In this document: in pieces, positions 18,041-27,418 of the stretch
Numbering within the stretch: the first letter of the stretch is position 1
Layout of the letters: every line of letters begins with the position of its first letter
DNA from: Thermohalobaculum sp039030915
GTDB lineage: Bacteria; Pseudomonadota; Alphaproteobacteria; Rhodobacterales; Rhodobacteraceae
Direction: 5' to 3'
Length of the DNA: 64,000 nt
NCBI GenBank assembly: GCA_039030915.1
Contig: JBCCDG010000006.1
Location: 1 to 64,000 of the forward strand
Notes under the pieces: generated by a model
Seen by the model: the letters and a program-made list of their open reading frames with translations, nothing else
Databases searched by the model: none
What the model was told of the DNA's origin: nothing
Translations under genes and position numbers: made by a program

Positions 18041-20353
18041 ATGAAGTTCGGAATCGGCCAGCACGTCCAACGTGTCGAGGATTTGAGGCTTTTGCGTGGC
18101 GAGGGCGCCTATGTGGACGACCTCTCGCTGCCCGGCCAGGCGCACGCCGCCCTGCTGCGCGCACCGGTCGCCCATGGCCGCGTCGTCTCGGTCGATGCGG
18201 AGGCCGCGCGGGGGATGCCCGGCGTGCTCCTCGTCTGGACCCATGACGACCTTGGCGACCGCCTCGCCCCTCTCGGCAGCGAGGTCCCGTTACAGCATGA
18301 AATTGCTAAGGTTTCGGTAACGCATCTGGCAGGCGACAAGGTCCGATATGTCGGTCAGCCGATCGCGTTTGTCGTCGCGGAAAGCCGGGCGGCGGCAGAG
18401 GACGCGGCCGAAGCGATAATCGCGGATATCGAGGAACTACCGGCCATCGCCGACCCGATCGCCGCTCTCGAGCCCGGTGCGCCGGAACTTCACACCGCCG
18501 CCCCAGGCAATTTGGCCTACGCGTATGAATGTGGCGACGAGGCGGCGACTGATGCAGCCTTTGCGCGCGCCAGCCGCGTTGTACGCGTGCCGGTGGTCAA
18601 CCAGCGCATCGTTGTGTCCTCCATCGAGCCACGCTGTATCAATGTGAGATATCATGGTGAGTCGCAGCGTTGGGAGGCGTGGACGTCGAGCCAGGGCGTC
18701 TTCGGCATGCGCGCGAAGCTGGCGAAGGCGCTGGGCGTGGAGCCCGATCGCGTGCGCGTGCACACTGCCGACGTGGGTGGCGCCTTCGGCATGAAGCTGA
18801 TGGACCACCCCGAATATGCCCTCTGCGCGCTCGCCGCCGAGCGGCTGGGCCGGCCCGTGAAGTGGATCGGCAGCCGCAGCGAGGCCTTCCTCTCGGACGC
18901 GCAGGGGCGTGACATGCGCGGTGAGGTGGAGGGCGCCTTCGATGCGGAGGGACGCTGCCTCGCGATGCGGATGCGCACCGTCTCAGGCATCGGCGCGCAT
19001 TTCTCGACCGCGGGTGCTGCGGTGCACACGATCTTCTCGGCGCCGCTCCTCGGCGGGCTCTACGATATCGGGGCCATGCATGCCTCCGTGCGCGGCGCGT
19101 TCCTCAACACGCCGCCGACCGATGCCTATCGGGGCGCCGGACGGCCCGAGACGATCTATGCCACCGAGCGGCTGATGGATGCGGCGGCGCGGGCCTTCGG
19201 GATGGACCGCGCGGCCTTTCGCCGGCTGAACCTGCTGCGCGCCGATCAGCTGCCGCACCCCTCCGCGGGCGGGCTCACCTTCGACAGTCTCGACTGCGCG
19301 CGCGTGCTCGACCGGGCGCTGGCGATGGCGGACTACGAGGGCTTCGAGGACCGCGCGGCCGAGGCGGAGCGGCGCGGACGGCTCCGCGGCATCGGCGTGA
19401 CATACTATTTCGAGCGCACGGGCGGCGGGCCGGTCGAGCACACGAAGTTCGAGCTGGAGGGCGACAGTCCGGAAAGCGCCGTGCTCCGTATCCGAATCGG
19501 CACGCAAAACTCCGGCCAGGGGCACGAGACCGCCTGGGCCCAGATCGCGCACGAAACCCTCGGCCTTGATATCGCCCGCATCCAGGTGATGCCGGGCGAC
19601 AGCGACGGCCTGCCGGGCGGCGGCGGCACCGGTGGCTCGCGCTCCACCGTGAAGGCCGGTCAGGTGCTGCCCGTCGCGGCGGACAAGCTGATCGAGGCCG
19701 GGCGCGCGCAGGCCGCCGAGATGCTGGAGGCCGCGGACGCGGACATCGAGTACGACGCCGAGGCGGCCGCCTATCGCATCGCCGGCACCGACCGGACGGT
19801 GGACCTTGCGGCGGTGGCCGCGGCGGCGGGCGGGCTCTCCTCGGCGGCGGACGTAAACGAGGCGAACACCACCTTCCCGAACGGCTGCCATATCTGCGAG
19901 GTGGAGGTGGACCCGGAGACGGGTGTCGTGGAGATCCTCGCCTACACCATCGTCGACGATTTCGGCCGCATGATTAACCCCATGCTGGTCGAAGGACAGG
20001 TGCATGGCGGCATCGTCCAGGGCCTCGGCCAGGCGCTCTGCGAGGCGGCGGTGTGGGACGCCGAGACGGGCCAGCCGCTGACGGGCAGCTTCATGGACTA
20101 TGCCCTGCCGCGCGCGGGCGACGTGCCCAACTTCGAGCTGGCCTTCGAGGAGGTCCCGACCCCGACCAACCCCCTCGGCGTCAAGGGATGCGGGGAGGCA
20201 GGCAGCGTCGGCGGCATCCCCGCAGGCTCGCTCGCGGTGCTCGACGCGCTCTGGCGGGGCGGCGTGCGGGAGGACGTGCAGACGCCCTACACGCCCCTCA
20301 AGGTGTGGCAGGCGCTCGACGCGGCGCGCGGCGGAAAGGTCGCGGCGGAGTAG
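18041..20353 (+). CDS. Molybdenum hydroxylase large subunit (CoxL form II-like)
   Basis: A 770-residue xanthine dehydrogenase-family subunit that binds the molybdopterin cytosine dinucleotide cofactor. It starts MKFGIGQHVQRVEDLRLLRG, typical of CoxL, behind GGAAGGAG. The active-site loop is AYRGAGR at 362-368, the form II signature, not the AYxCSFR of true CO dehydrogenase. GQGHETAWAQIAHE, GGGGTGGSRS and KGCGEAG with catalytic E719 are all intact. Form II enzymes oxidise varied aldehydes or heterocycles; the substrate is unknown. No genes for the FAD (CoxM) or iron-sulphur (CoxS) subunits adjoin it, which is unusual, so partners must be encoded elsewhere. Confidence 0.9.
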   Translation: MKFGIGQHVQRVEDLRLLRGEGAYVDDLSLPGQAHAALLRAPVAHGRVVSVDAEAARGMPGVLLVWTHDDLGDRLAPLGSEVPLQHEIAKVSVTHLAGDKVRYVGQPIAFVVAESRAAAEDAAEAIIADIEELPAIADPIAALEPGAPELHTAAPGNLAYAYECGDEAATDAAFARASRVVRVPVVNQRIVVSSIEPRCINVRYHGESQRWEAWTSSQGVFGMRAKLAKALGVEPDRVRVHTADVGGAFGMKLMDHPEYALCALAAERLGRPVKWIGSRSEAFLSDAQGRDMRGEVEGAFDAEGRCLAMRMRTVSGIGAHFSTAGAAVHTIFSAPLLGGLYDIGAMHASVRGAFLNTPPTDAYRGAGRPETIYATERLMDAAARAFGMDRAAFRRLNLLRADQLPHPSAGGLTFDSLDCARVLDRALAMADYEGFEDRAAEAERRGRLRGIGVTYYFERTGGGPVEHTKFELEGDSPESAVLRIRIGTQNSGQGHETAWAQIAHETLGLDIARIQVMPGDSDGLPGGGGTGGSRSTVKAGQVLPVAADKLIEAGRAQAAEMLEAADADIEYDAEAAAYRIAGTDRTVDLAAVAAAAGGLSSAADVNEANTTFPNGCHICEVEVDPETGVVEILAYTIVDDFGRMINPMLVEGQVHGGIVQGLGQALCEAAVWDAETGQPLTGSFMDYALPRAGDVPNFELAFEEVPTPTNPLGVKGCGEAGSVGGIPAGSLAVLDALWRGGVREDVQTPYTPLKVWQALDAARGGKVAAE

Positions 20354-20512
20354 ACCGGCCTCCTGCGAAACCGCCCATGCCCGGCAGCCCCGTCCCGCAA
20401 GGGGCGGGGAGGTAACGTGCGGGTCACATAATCCTCACGCAACGGCAATAGGCGATCCTGCAAGCTCCTCCCATCTGGTATTGATGGTGTTGTGACCGGA
20501 TGGAGGGCACGG

Positions 20513-21619
20513 ATGGACGGCAGCGGCGCAAGGCAGGCACGCAACCTCGTCTTCATCTCGGACGGCACGCTGAGCTCGGACGAGCCCGGGGCGCGCAGCA
20601 ATGCGGGCATTCTCGCGGGCCTGTTGGGTGAGCTTGGCCCCACCGCGCGCCAATGCGTGCTCTATGACCGCGGGGTACAGGGCCGTGGCATCGAGCGCTG
20701 GGTGAATGCGGCCACGGGGCTGGGCCTCGATTACAGCATTCGCGACGGCTATGCGTTTCTGGCCAGCCGCTATCGGCCCGGCGACCGCATCTTCCTCCTC
20801 GGCTATTCGCGTGGCGCCTATGCGGTCCGCCTGCTCGCGGGAATGATCGGCGATATCGGGCTCCTGCGCGCGGAGGACGCGACGGAGCGGCATGTCACGC
20901 ACGCCTTCCGCGGCTTTCTCTGCAACGAGCGGGTCGGCGGCCGGGCCGGGCGGCGGCGGTTTCGGGAGGCGCACTGTCACACCCATGTGCCCATCGAGAT
21001 GCTGGGCGCCTGGGACACGGTGCGCGCGCTCGGCCTGCCGTTGCCGGGGTTCTCCTGGCTCGCTCCGCTGGCCGCGCGCTTTCGCAACGACGCGTTGCCC
21101 CATCATGTGCGCCACGGCTACCAGGCCCTGGCGCTCGACGAGGACCGGCTCGCCTTCCGCCCGCGCCTCTGGAAGGGCAGCACCGCGTGGCAGGGCCGGC
21201 TCGAACAGGCTTGGTTTCCGGGCTCGCATGGCGATGTGGGCGGGGAGGTGCGGCACTGGCCGGCCGCAAGGCCGCTCGCCAACATACCCCTCAACTGGAT
21301 GCTCCGCCGGGCCGAGCGGCATGGCCTCGCCCTGCCGGATGGTTGGGAGGATCGCTTCGTCGAGGACGCGGCCGCCGAAAGCTCATCCGACCGCTCCCTC
21401 CTCGGCCGGGCCTTCGTACTCCGCCGCCCGCGCCGCACCGGCCGCGGCGATGGCGAGGCTCTGCACATGAGCGTGCGCGAACGTATCGCGGCCATGCCTG
21501 CCTATGCCGCCCGCCATGGGGCCGGCAGACCGGAAATCACCGTGCCGCCGCACCCGATCCTGCGCGCGGACGGCATCGCGGCGCCCGATCCGCAGACCGG
21601 CAGCTTCGGCGCAGCCTGA
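20513..21619 (+). CDS. DUF2235 (Tle1-like) alpha/beta hydrolase
   Basis: A 368-residue cytoplasmic protein of the DUF2235 family. LVFISDGTLSS near residue 11 is the conserved first strand, and GYSRGAYAVR holds the nucleophile S99 in a G-x-S-x-G elbow. AWDTVRALG and WFPGSHGDVGG supply the acid and His blocks. The family includes type VI secretion phospholipase effectors (Tle1), but many free-standing members in Rhodobacterales have no known substrate, and no T6SS, VgrG or immunity gene is nearby. ATG at 20513 is preferred over an upstream GTG because GGAGGG lies 5 bases before it. Confidence 0.88.
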   Translation: MDGSGARQARNLVFISDGTLSSDEPGARSNAGILAGLLGELGPTARQCVLYDRGVQGRGIERWVNAATGLGLDYSIRDGYAFLASRYRPGDRIFLLGYSRGAYAVRLLAGMIGDIGLLRAEDATERHVTHAFRGFLCNERVGGRAGRRRFREAHCHTHVPIEMLGAWDTVRALGLPLPGFSWLAPLAARFRNDALPHHVRHGYQALALDEDRLAFRPRLWKGSTAWQGRLEQAWFPGSHGDVGGEVRHWPAARPLANIPLNWMLRRAERHGLALPDGWEDRFVEDAAAESSSDRSLLGRAFVLRRPRRTGRGDGEALHMSVRERIAAMPAYAARHGAGRPEITVPPHPILRADGIAAPDPQTGSFGAA

Positions 21620-21726
21620 TCCAGCGTGGAGCCGGGTCTGGATTCTGCCCGGCATCGCGCGCCGCGTCCGGCAGGCGACGCCCGAACGGGTGCGCTGATG
21701 GTTCTCATGCCGCTGTGGGCCGCGCC

Positions 21727-22371
21727 CTAGGCAATGCCGAAGCTGGCGATCACGCGAACCCATAGCGTTATGCCGAGCGTCGCGAAGAAGAGGGCCACCC
21801 CCGCCGTGATCCACCGCCCCGCCCGCGCATAGGCCGCGGCGGCGGCGCGTGTGCTGAAGGCGAGCGCATAGACGGCGTGCCCCGCGCTCGCGACGACGAC
21901 GCAGCCCAGGACCATCACCGCGATGGCCGCCGTTGTCGCCTCGCCCGCCGGAAAGATGCCGACCAGCACCAGCCATGTAGTGAGCGCCTTCGGGTTCGCC
22001 GCCAGGACGCCGAGCGTCAGCAGGAAGGCGTTGCGCGGGGTCATCAGACGCCCCTCGGCGGTGGAGGCACCCCAGTACCAGGCCGCCCGCGCATAGCGGC
22101 GCGCGAAGACCAGCAGCAGCGTGCCGCCGAGCGCGGCCAGCGCCAGCGGCAGCCAGGGCAGTTGCCGGAACGCCACCGCGGCGCCCACCAGCGCCAGCGT
22201 CGCCCAGACCAGCACCCCGAGCGCGATTGCGGGCACGACGGCCAGCGCCACACGCCGGCCGGAGCCGAGCGCGATGGCGATGGTGTTGAAGACGTTGGGC
22301 CCGGGGCTGAGGATGTTCCCCGCGAAAACGGCCCAGGCCGTCAGCATCTCGGCCCAGGGCATGGAGGGCAT
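21727..22371 (-). CDS. LysE/RhtB family amino-acid exporter
   Basis: A 214-residue inner-membrane protein with six hydrophobic spans. The diagnostic SPGPN (residues 22-26) follows the first span, and NPKALTTWLV sits near residue 125 as in RhtB-type exporters. Members export amino acids such as threonine, homoserine or leucine; the substrate here is not readable. GAAGGAG lies about 7 bases before the ATG. It is the last gene of a minus-strand set after a GST and an MFS transporter. Confidence 0.9.
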   Translation of the reverse strand: MPSMPWAEMLTAWAVFAGNILSPGPNVFNTIAIALGSGRRVALAVVPAIALGVLVWATLALVGAAVAFRQLPWLPLALAALGGTLLLVFARRYARAAWYWGASTAEGRLMTPRNAFLLTLGVLAANPKALTTWLVLVGIFPAGEATTAAIAVMVLGCVVVASAGHAVYALAFSTRAAAAAYARAGRWITAGVALFFATLGITLWVRVIASFGIA

Positions 22372-22427
22372 GGACGCTCCTTCGCGCGCGGCGCAGCCGA
22401 TCCGCCACGACCCGGGCGCGCCGGGGC

Positions 22428-23039
22428 TCAGCCCTTGGGGGCGGTCATCAGCATATGCGGCGTCTCACGATACTCGTCGTACCACGCCGCGAGCTTCGGG
22501 GCCTTGCCCCGCCAGGCGATCACCCCCGGGAAGCGCAGGTCGAGATAGCCGAGCGCGCAGGCGAGCGCTATCTGGTCGATGGAGAGATCGTCCTTCGTCA
22601 CTGCCGCAGCGTCGGCCTCGAACGCCGCCAGCATGCGCTCGATCTTGCCGTGATAGGCATCCGTGATCGCGCCGATCCGCATCCCCTCGGGCCTGAGGCG
22701 GGTCTCGTAAACGGCGAGGATGCCGGCCTCCATCATCGCGTCGGCCATGCTCTCGCGCGTCAGCACGGCGAACTCCGTATCGCCCGTCGGATAGAGCCCG
22801 CCGCCCGAGCGCTTGTCGAGGTAGCGGGTGATCACCTTGCTGTCGTGGATCGCCTGTCCGTCATCGGTGACCAGGACCGGGATCTTGCCGACCGGGTTCG
22901 ACGCCGCCACCAGCTTACTGGGCTCGAGCGGGGTACCCGACGCCGGCACGAGCTGCACGTCGTTGATCATGTCGCGCATGTAGAGCACCAGCATGACCTT
23001 CCGCACGAAGGGCGAGGTGGGGGAGAAATAGAGCTTCAC
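22428..23039 (-). CDS. Glutathione S-transferase family protein
   Basis: A 203-residue soluble protein with an N-terminal thioredoxin-like domain (KLYFSPTSPFVRKVMLVL, NPVGKIPVL with the cis-proline, DSKVITRYLD for gamma-glutamyl contact) and an all-helical C-terminal domain with SIDQIALACALGYLD. Ser or Cys-free active-site geometry (SPTSPFVRK) suggests a detoxifying or glutathionylation role of the common bacterial type. GTG at 23039 overlaps the stop of the MFS gene (GTGA) and is preceded by AAGGAG, so translation is coupled. Confidence 0.9.
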   Translation of the reverse strand: MKLYFSPTSPFVRKVMLVLYMRDMINDVQLVPASGTPLEPSKLVAASNPVGKIPVLVTDDGQAIHDSKVITRYLDKRSGGGLYPTGDTEFAVLTRESMADAMMEAGILAVYETRLRPEGMRIGAITDAYHGKIERMLAAFEADAAAVTKDDLSIDQIALACALGYLDLRFPGVIAWRGKAPKLAAWYDEYRETPHMLMTAPKG

Positions 23040-24343
23040 GTGGGTCTCCTTTCAGGAGCGTCCGGCGCTGGCTGGGCCCGTGTCGCGCGCGGATCTCCCT
23101 TCTGCGGGTCGGGCGTGTTGCCGTTGTCTTGGCGGCCCTTGAAGAGGCTAGCGAGCACCATGGAGGTGCGAGGTGTGTAGCGATAGGGCGCCGTCGGCTG
23201 GCGACCCTCCCTGCGCGTCATACGATAGAGCGCGAAGACGATCAGCAAAAGATGCGCCGCCGCGATGAATAGAAACATCGCGCCAGGCCCGTAAAGGCCG
23301 ATCAGCCGCGCGGCGACGGCGGGCGCGAAAATGGCGCCGATGGAGAAATAGAAGATCAGCGACGCGTTGAGATCGACCACGAAGTCGGGCTCGGCGTGGT
23401 CATTGGCGAGAGCCGCTGCGACCGAGTAAATTGGGAACGCCGTGAGGCCGAAGACGAAGGCGCCGGCATAGATCCCCGTGGTGTCGCCGTCACGGATGCC
23501 GAAGCTGATCCAGACGCAGCCCAGGATCGCGGCGACCGAAAGGCCCATCAGCGCGTGGCGCCGGTCGATCTTGTCCGCGATCCAGCCCACCGGGAACTGC
23601 GCCGCGACCCCGCCCAGGATGGCGGCCGAGAGGAAGATGGCGATCTCGCCCTGCTCGAGCCCGTTCTCGATCGCGTAGATCGGCCCGGCCATGCGGAAGG
23701 CCGCGCCGGAGAGCGCGGCGACGATCACGCCGATCATCGCAGAGGGCGAGAGACGCCACGCCACGAGCGGACGCAGCCGCGGCGGCACGGGCGTGAGCGG
23801 TGCCGCGCGCTGGCTGAGCGCGAGGGGCAGGAGGCAGAGGCAGCAGAAGACGGCGACGATGTTGTAGGCGACGTATGAGGACGGATCGAGGACCGCGATC
23901 AGCCCCTGCGCGCTGATCTGCCCCATGAGGTCGACGACGCGGAAGACGCCGTAGACGCGGCCCCGGTTCGCGTTCGGCGTCTTGGCCTGGAGCCAGCTCT
24001 CGATGACCGTATAGGCGGCGGCGATGGCGATGCCGGTGAATGCGCGAAGGATCGTCCAGGCGATGGGTCCCTCGATGACCGGGTGCAGGAGCGCGCCCGT
24101 CGCCCCGATGGCGGCCGCCGCGGCAAAGCAGCGCGAATGCCCCACGGTCCCGATCAGGCGCGGCGTCAGATAGCAGCCGATCAGAAACCCCGCGAAATGC
24201 CCGGAGCCGAGGAGGCCGATCTCGCCCGGGCTCCACCCTCGCTCCGCCCCGGCCAGCACATCGAGCGGGCCGAGGCTGCCGGAGCCGAGTTGCACGAGAA
24301 AGATCGAGACGAAGAGCGCGGCGAAAGAGACGAGGGTGGTCAT
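23036..24343 (-). CDS. MFS transporter (YcaD-like)
   Basis: A 435-residue protein with twelve hydrophobic spans. GSLGPLDVLAGAERGWSP in the first loop, the TPNANRGRVYGVFRV loop and DKIDRRHAL after the sixth span fit the YcaD/UMF-like branch of the major facilitator family, which pumps unidentified small molecules. The C-terminal tail of about 45 residues is hydrophilic. The start ATG has no strong ribosome site. Its gene is first in a MFS-GST-LysE run and is divergent from the ABC exporter. Confidence 0.88.
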   Translation of the reverse strand: MTTLVSFAALFVSIFLVQLGSGSLGPLDVLAGAERGWSPGEIGLLGSGHFAGFLIGCYLTPRLIGTVGHSRCFAAAAAIGATGALLHPVIEGPIAWTILRAFTGIAIAAAYTVIESWLQAKTPNANRGRVYGVFRVVDLMGQISAQGLIAVLDPSSYVAYNIVAVFCCLCLLPLALSQRAAPLTPVPPRLRPLVAWRLSPSAMIGVIVAALSGAAFRMAGPIYAIENGLEQGEIAIFLSAAILGGVAAQFPVGWIADKIDRRHALMGLSVAAILGCVWISFGIRDGDTTGIYAGAFVFGLTAFPIYSVAAALANDHAEPDFVVDLNASLIFYFSIGAIFAPAVAARLIGLYGPGAMFLFIAAAHLLLIVFALYRMTRREGRQPTAPYRYTPRTSMVLASLFKGRQDNGNTPDPQKGDPRATRAQPAPDAPERRPT

Positions 24344-24647
24344 GGCGGGTCTACGCTACGGACGGTCGGTGGACCGGCGGGAAGCGTGCATCGAAGCATG
24401 CCCTGCGGCAGAGGGCGAGCGCGGGTGCGACACTGCCTGGCGATTTATCCACGCGGCGAGCGCCTCCGCCGATCTCGCCGAGCGAACGGGCGATCCGGCG
24501 CATCCCGGCCACCCCGATGACAAGCGCGCCCCGACCCATGGCGGTGTTATGACGCGACGGGCAGATCGGATCCCATCGCCCGCGCGGCTTGCCGGCCCGT
24601 GGAGCCGCTTGCTAAGGCGGGCGCAGCGGAATTGCGTGGAGGCGGCC
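24344..24647. other. Divergent spacer between MFS and ABC exporter genes
   Basis: About 300 bases. The frame of the ABC exporter stays open through it and offers an ATG at 24549 and a GTG at 24636, neither with a good ribosome site. A single TTATCCACG (24445-24453) resembles a DnaA box. I see no other gene. Confidence 0.4.
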
Positions 24648-26513
24648 TTGGACGGCGGCGCGAGAGGATCGACGGAGCCTAAGACGGGTGCGCTCGAGGG
24701 CGCTGCACCGCCGGCCGACGGTGCACGGGGCAAGTCAGCGGGCAGCGACGAGCGGGCGAAGTCGAAGAAGCTTGCGCCCCTGCGCGGGCTGCTGCCCTTC
24801 CTCGCGCCCTACCGGACGCGGATCATCCTCGTCTCGGTCGCGCTCGTGCTGGCGGCGGGCTTCACGCTGATGGTGCCGATCGCCTTCGGGCGCGTGATCG
24901 ATGTGATCGACCAGAGCGCCTATGAGCTGATCGACCAGTACTTCCTGGCGCTCATGGGCGTGGCTGCCGCGCTCGCGATTGCGACGGCCCTGCGCTTCTA
25001 CCTCATCTCCTGGCTGGGGGAGCGGGTGATCGCGGATATCCGCGCGGCGGTCTTCGATCATGTGGTCGGCATGAGCCCGGCCTTCTACGAGCGGATCATG
25101 ACGGCGGAGGTTCTGACGAGACTGACCTCCGACACGGCGATCATCCAGACGGTGGTGGGTTCGACCATCTCCATCGCGCTCCGCAACGTCCTCATCCTCT
25201 TTGGCGGGATCATCGCGCTCTTCATCACCTCGCCCAAGCTCACGGCCATGACGCTGCTGATCGTGCCGGGGGTGGTGTTTCCGATCCTCATTCTCGGGCG
25301 GAAGGTGCGCAAGCTCTCGCGCCTCAGCCAGGACAAGCTGGCCGACGCGGCCTCCCATGCGGGTGAGATGCTGCAGGCCGCACAGACGGTGCAGGCGAAC
25401 ACCTATGAGCGTGCGGCGCGGGACGCGTTCGGCGGGCGCGTGGAGGAGGCGTTCGAGGCGGCGCGTGCGCGGCTGGTCGCGCGGTCGTGGCTTACGGTGC
25501 TGGTGATCTTCTTCGTCTTCGCCGGCGTCGTCGGGGTCATCTGGATCGGCGCACGCGACGTCGTCTCCGGCACGATGTCGCCGGGGGAGATGGCGCAGTT
25601 CGTGCTCTTTGCCGTCTTCACGGCGGGCGCGGTGGGCGCGCTCTCAGAGGTTTGGGGCGAGCTCCAGCGCGCGGCGGGCGCCATGGAGCGGCTGGCCGAG
25701 CTTCTGGCGATGCGGAGCCCTGTGGCAGAGCCGGAGACGCCCGCCCCCGCCCCTGCGCGGGCGAAGGGGCGGATCGCGTTCGAGGACGTGTCGTTCCAGT
25801 ATCCGAGCCGGCCCGATATCGCCGCCCTCGACGGCATCGGCTTCGAGGTCGCGCCGGGCGAGACCGTGGCGCTTGTCGGCCCATCCGGCGCGGGCAAGAC
25901 TACTGTCCTGCAACTCCTTACCCGGTTCTACGACCCCGCTTCGGGCAGCATCACGCTCGACGGCGCGCCGATCGAGGGCTTCGCGCTCGAGGATCTGCGC
26001 CGCATGATGGCCAGCGTGCCGCAGGAGCCGGTGATCTTCGCCGACACGGTGCGCGCGAATATCCGGTTCGGCCGCCCCGATGCTTCGGACGCGGAGGTCG
26101 AGGAGGCGGCACGCGCCGCCGCGGCCTGGGACTTCATCCAGCGCCTGCCCGGCACCTGGGACGCATGGCTCGGCGAGCGGGGCGTGCTGCTGAGCGGCGG
26201 GCAGAAGCAGCGCATCGCCATCGCCCGCGCCATCCTGCGTGACGCGCCGGTGCTGCTGCTCGACGAGGCGACCTCCGCCCTCGATGCCGAGAGCGAGCGG
26301 GCGGTGCAGGAAGCGGTCGAGCGCCTGTCCGAGGGCCGCACCACGCTGGTCATCGCGCACCGCCTCGCGACCGTGAAGCGGGCGGACCGGATCATCGTGC
26401 TCGAGGACGGCCGCATCGTCGCGACCGGCACGCATGACGATCTGGTCGCCCAAGGCGGCCTCTACGCCCGCCTCGCCCGCCTCCAGTTTACCGAGGGCCT
26501 CGCCGCGGAGTGA
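24648..26513 (+). CDS. ABCB/MsbA-like ABC exporter (fused membrane and ATPase domains)
   Basis: A half-transporter of about 621 residues that dimerises in the inner membrane. Six spans occupy roughly residues 50-330. The ATPase follows with Walker A GPSGAGKT (411-418), Q-loop PQEPVIF, signature LSGGQ (515-519), Walker B LLLDEATSALD and the H-loop in IAHRLATVKRAD. This is the lipid/drug exporter class common in Rhodobacterales; the cargo is unknown. TTG at 24648 is chosen because GTGGAGG lies 5 bases upstream; ATG at 24549 would add 33 residues of Arg-rich sequence without a ribosome site. Confidence 0.88.
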   Translation: MDGGARGSTEPKTGALEGAAPPADGARGKSAGSDERAKSKKLAPLRGLLPFLAPYRTRIILVSVALVLAAGFTLMVPIAFGRVIDVIDQSAYELIDQYFLALMGVAAALAIATALRFYLISWLGERVIADIRAAVFDHVVGMSPAFYERIMTAEVLTRLTSDTAIIQTVVGSTISIALRNVLILFGGIIALFITSPKLTAMTLLIVPGVVFPILILGRKVRKLSRLSQDKLADAASHAGEMLQAAQTVQANTYERAARDAFGGRVEEAFEAARARLVARSWLTVLVIFFVFAGVVGVIWIGARDVVSGTMSPGEMAQFVLFAVFTAGAVGALSEVWGELQRAAGAMERLAELLAMRSPVAEPETPAPAPARAKGRIAFEDVSFQYPSRPDIAALDGIGFEVAPGETVALVGPSGAGKTTVLQLLTRFYDPASGSITLDGAPIEGFALEDLRRMMASVPQEPVIFADTVRANIRFGRPDASDAEVEEAARAAAAWDFIQRLPGTWDAWLGERGVLLSGGQKQRIAIARAILRDAPVLLLDEATSALDAESERAVQEAVERLSEGRTTLVIAHRLATVKRADRIIVLEDGRIVATGTHDDLVAQGGLYARLARLQFTEGLAAE

Positions 26514-26719
26514 CTGCTTCGTGCCGGCCGCCTGCCGGCGCTGTCGTGCATGTCGCTCGCGGAGCCGAGCGGTGCGGGCGATCCGCGTCGCTGCACCGAG
26601 GCCCGCCGCTGCCGCAGCGCAGCGCAGCGATGCGCCGACCGGTCTTTGACGAGCGTCATTGCGGGCTCTGCCGGAATGGCCGACGCTTTGCGCGGACCGG
26701 ATCGGGAAATGGTGAGACG

Positions 26720-27229
26720 ATGCGACGGACGATAGGGCTGCTTCTCATGGCGGCTGCCACGGTCATCCCCTCGCTGGCGGCAGCGGAAAGCGATGCCCTG
26801 GCCCGCAAGGGGGCGTGGGAATATCGCAATGCCTGCGCGGTCTGCCACGGGCCGCATGGGCGGGGCGACGGGGGCATGGCCGGGCTGCTGAGCGTGCCGC
26901 CCTCGGACCTCACGACGCTGAGCGCACAACATGGCGGCAGCTTTCCCTTCGAGCGGGTCTACCGGATCATCGACGGGCGCGTCCCGGTCACCGGGCATGG
27001 TACCAGCGAAATGCCGGTCTGGGGCCGGACCTTCCGGCTGGAGGCCGAACGCGGGCTCGGTCCCCTCTCCCTCGGCAATGCGCCGGATCTCGTCGTCGCG
27101 GGCCGCGTCCACGCGCTCGCGGTCTATCTCAAGGCGATCCAGGGCGGGGCCGAGATCGAACCCCAGGCGCCGGTGCCGCGCCGCCGCTCGATGCCCGAGG
27201 ACCTGCGCATCCCACGGTCGCGTCCCTGA
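26720..27229 (+). CDS. Periplasmic monoheme cytochrome c
   Basis: A 169-residue protein with a signal peptide (RRTIGLLLMAAATVIPSLAAA) and one heme-binding motif C39-A-V-C-H43. MAGLLSVPPSDLTTL after the heme and GTSEMPVWG near residue 96 supply the typical distal Met loop of class I cytochromes. A Pro/Arg-rich tail ends it. It is likely a soluble electron carrier or the cytochrome partner of a dehydrogenase, but no dehydrogenase subunit adjoins it. ATG at 26720 is chosen because the signal peptide begins there. Confidence 0.85.
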   Translation: MRRTIGLLLMAAATVIPSLAAAESDALARKGAWEYRNACAVCHGPHGRGDGGMAGLLSVPPSDLTTLSAQHGGSFPFERVYRIIDGRVPVTGHGTSEMPVWGRTFRLEAERGLGPLSLGNAPDLVVAGRVHALAVYLKAIQGGAEIEPQAPVPRRRSMPEDLRIPRSRP

Positions 27230-27418
27230 TGACCAGTCCGTCCCGAAAGGTCGGTCGACGCGATTTCCGCGCTTAGCACCGCGGCACGGGACGGCGGACG
27301 AACCGGCCGAAGCGTTTCGATGGCCCAACGGAGCTGGGGAAGAGCGGCAGACGGCAGGATGCCGCTGGTCGGGGGGTTCCGAATACCGGCAGCTTTGCAG
27401 GCTCAGGCGTCGAGGGCC

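Noticed and set aside
24445..24453. TTATCCACG resembling a DnaA box
   Set aside because: A single box with no cluster, AT-rich unwinding region or origin genes; no origin is claimed.
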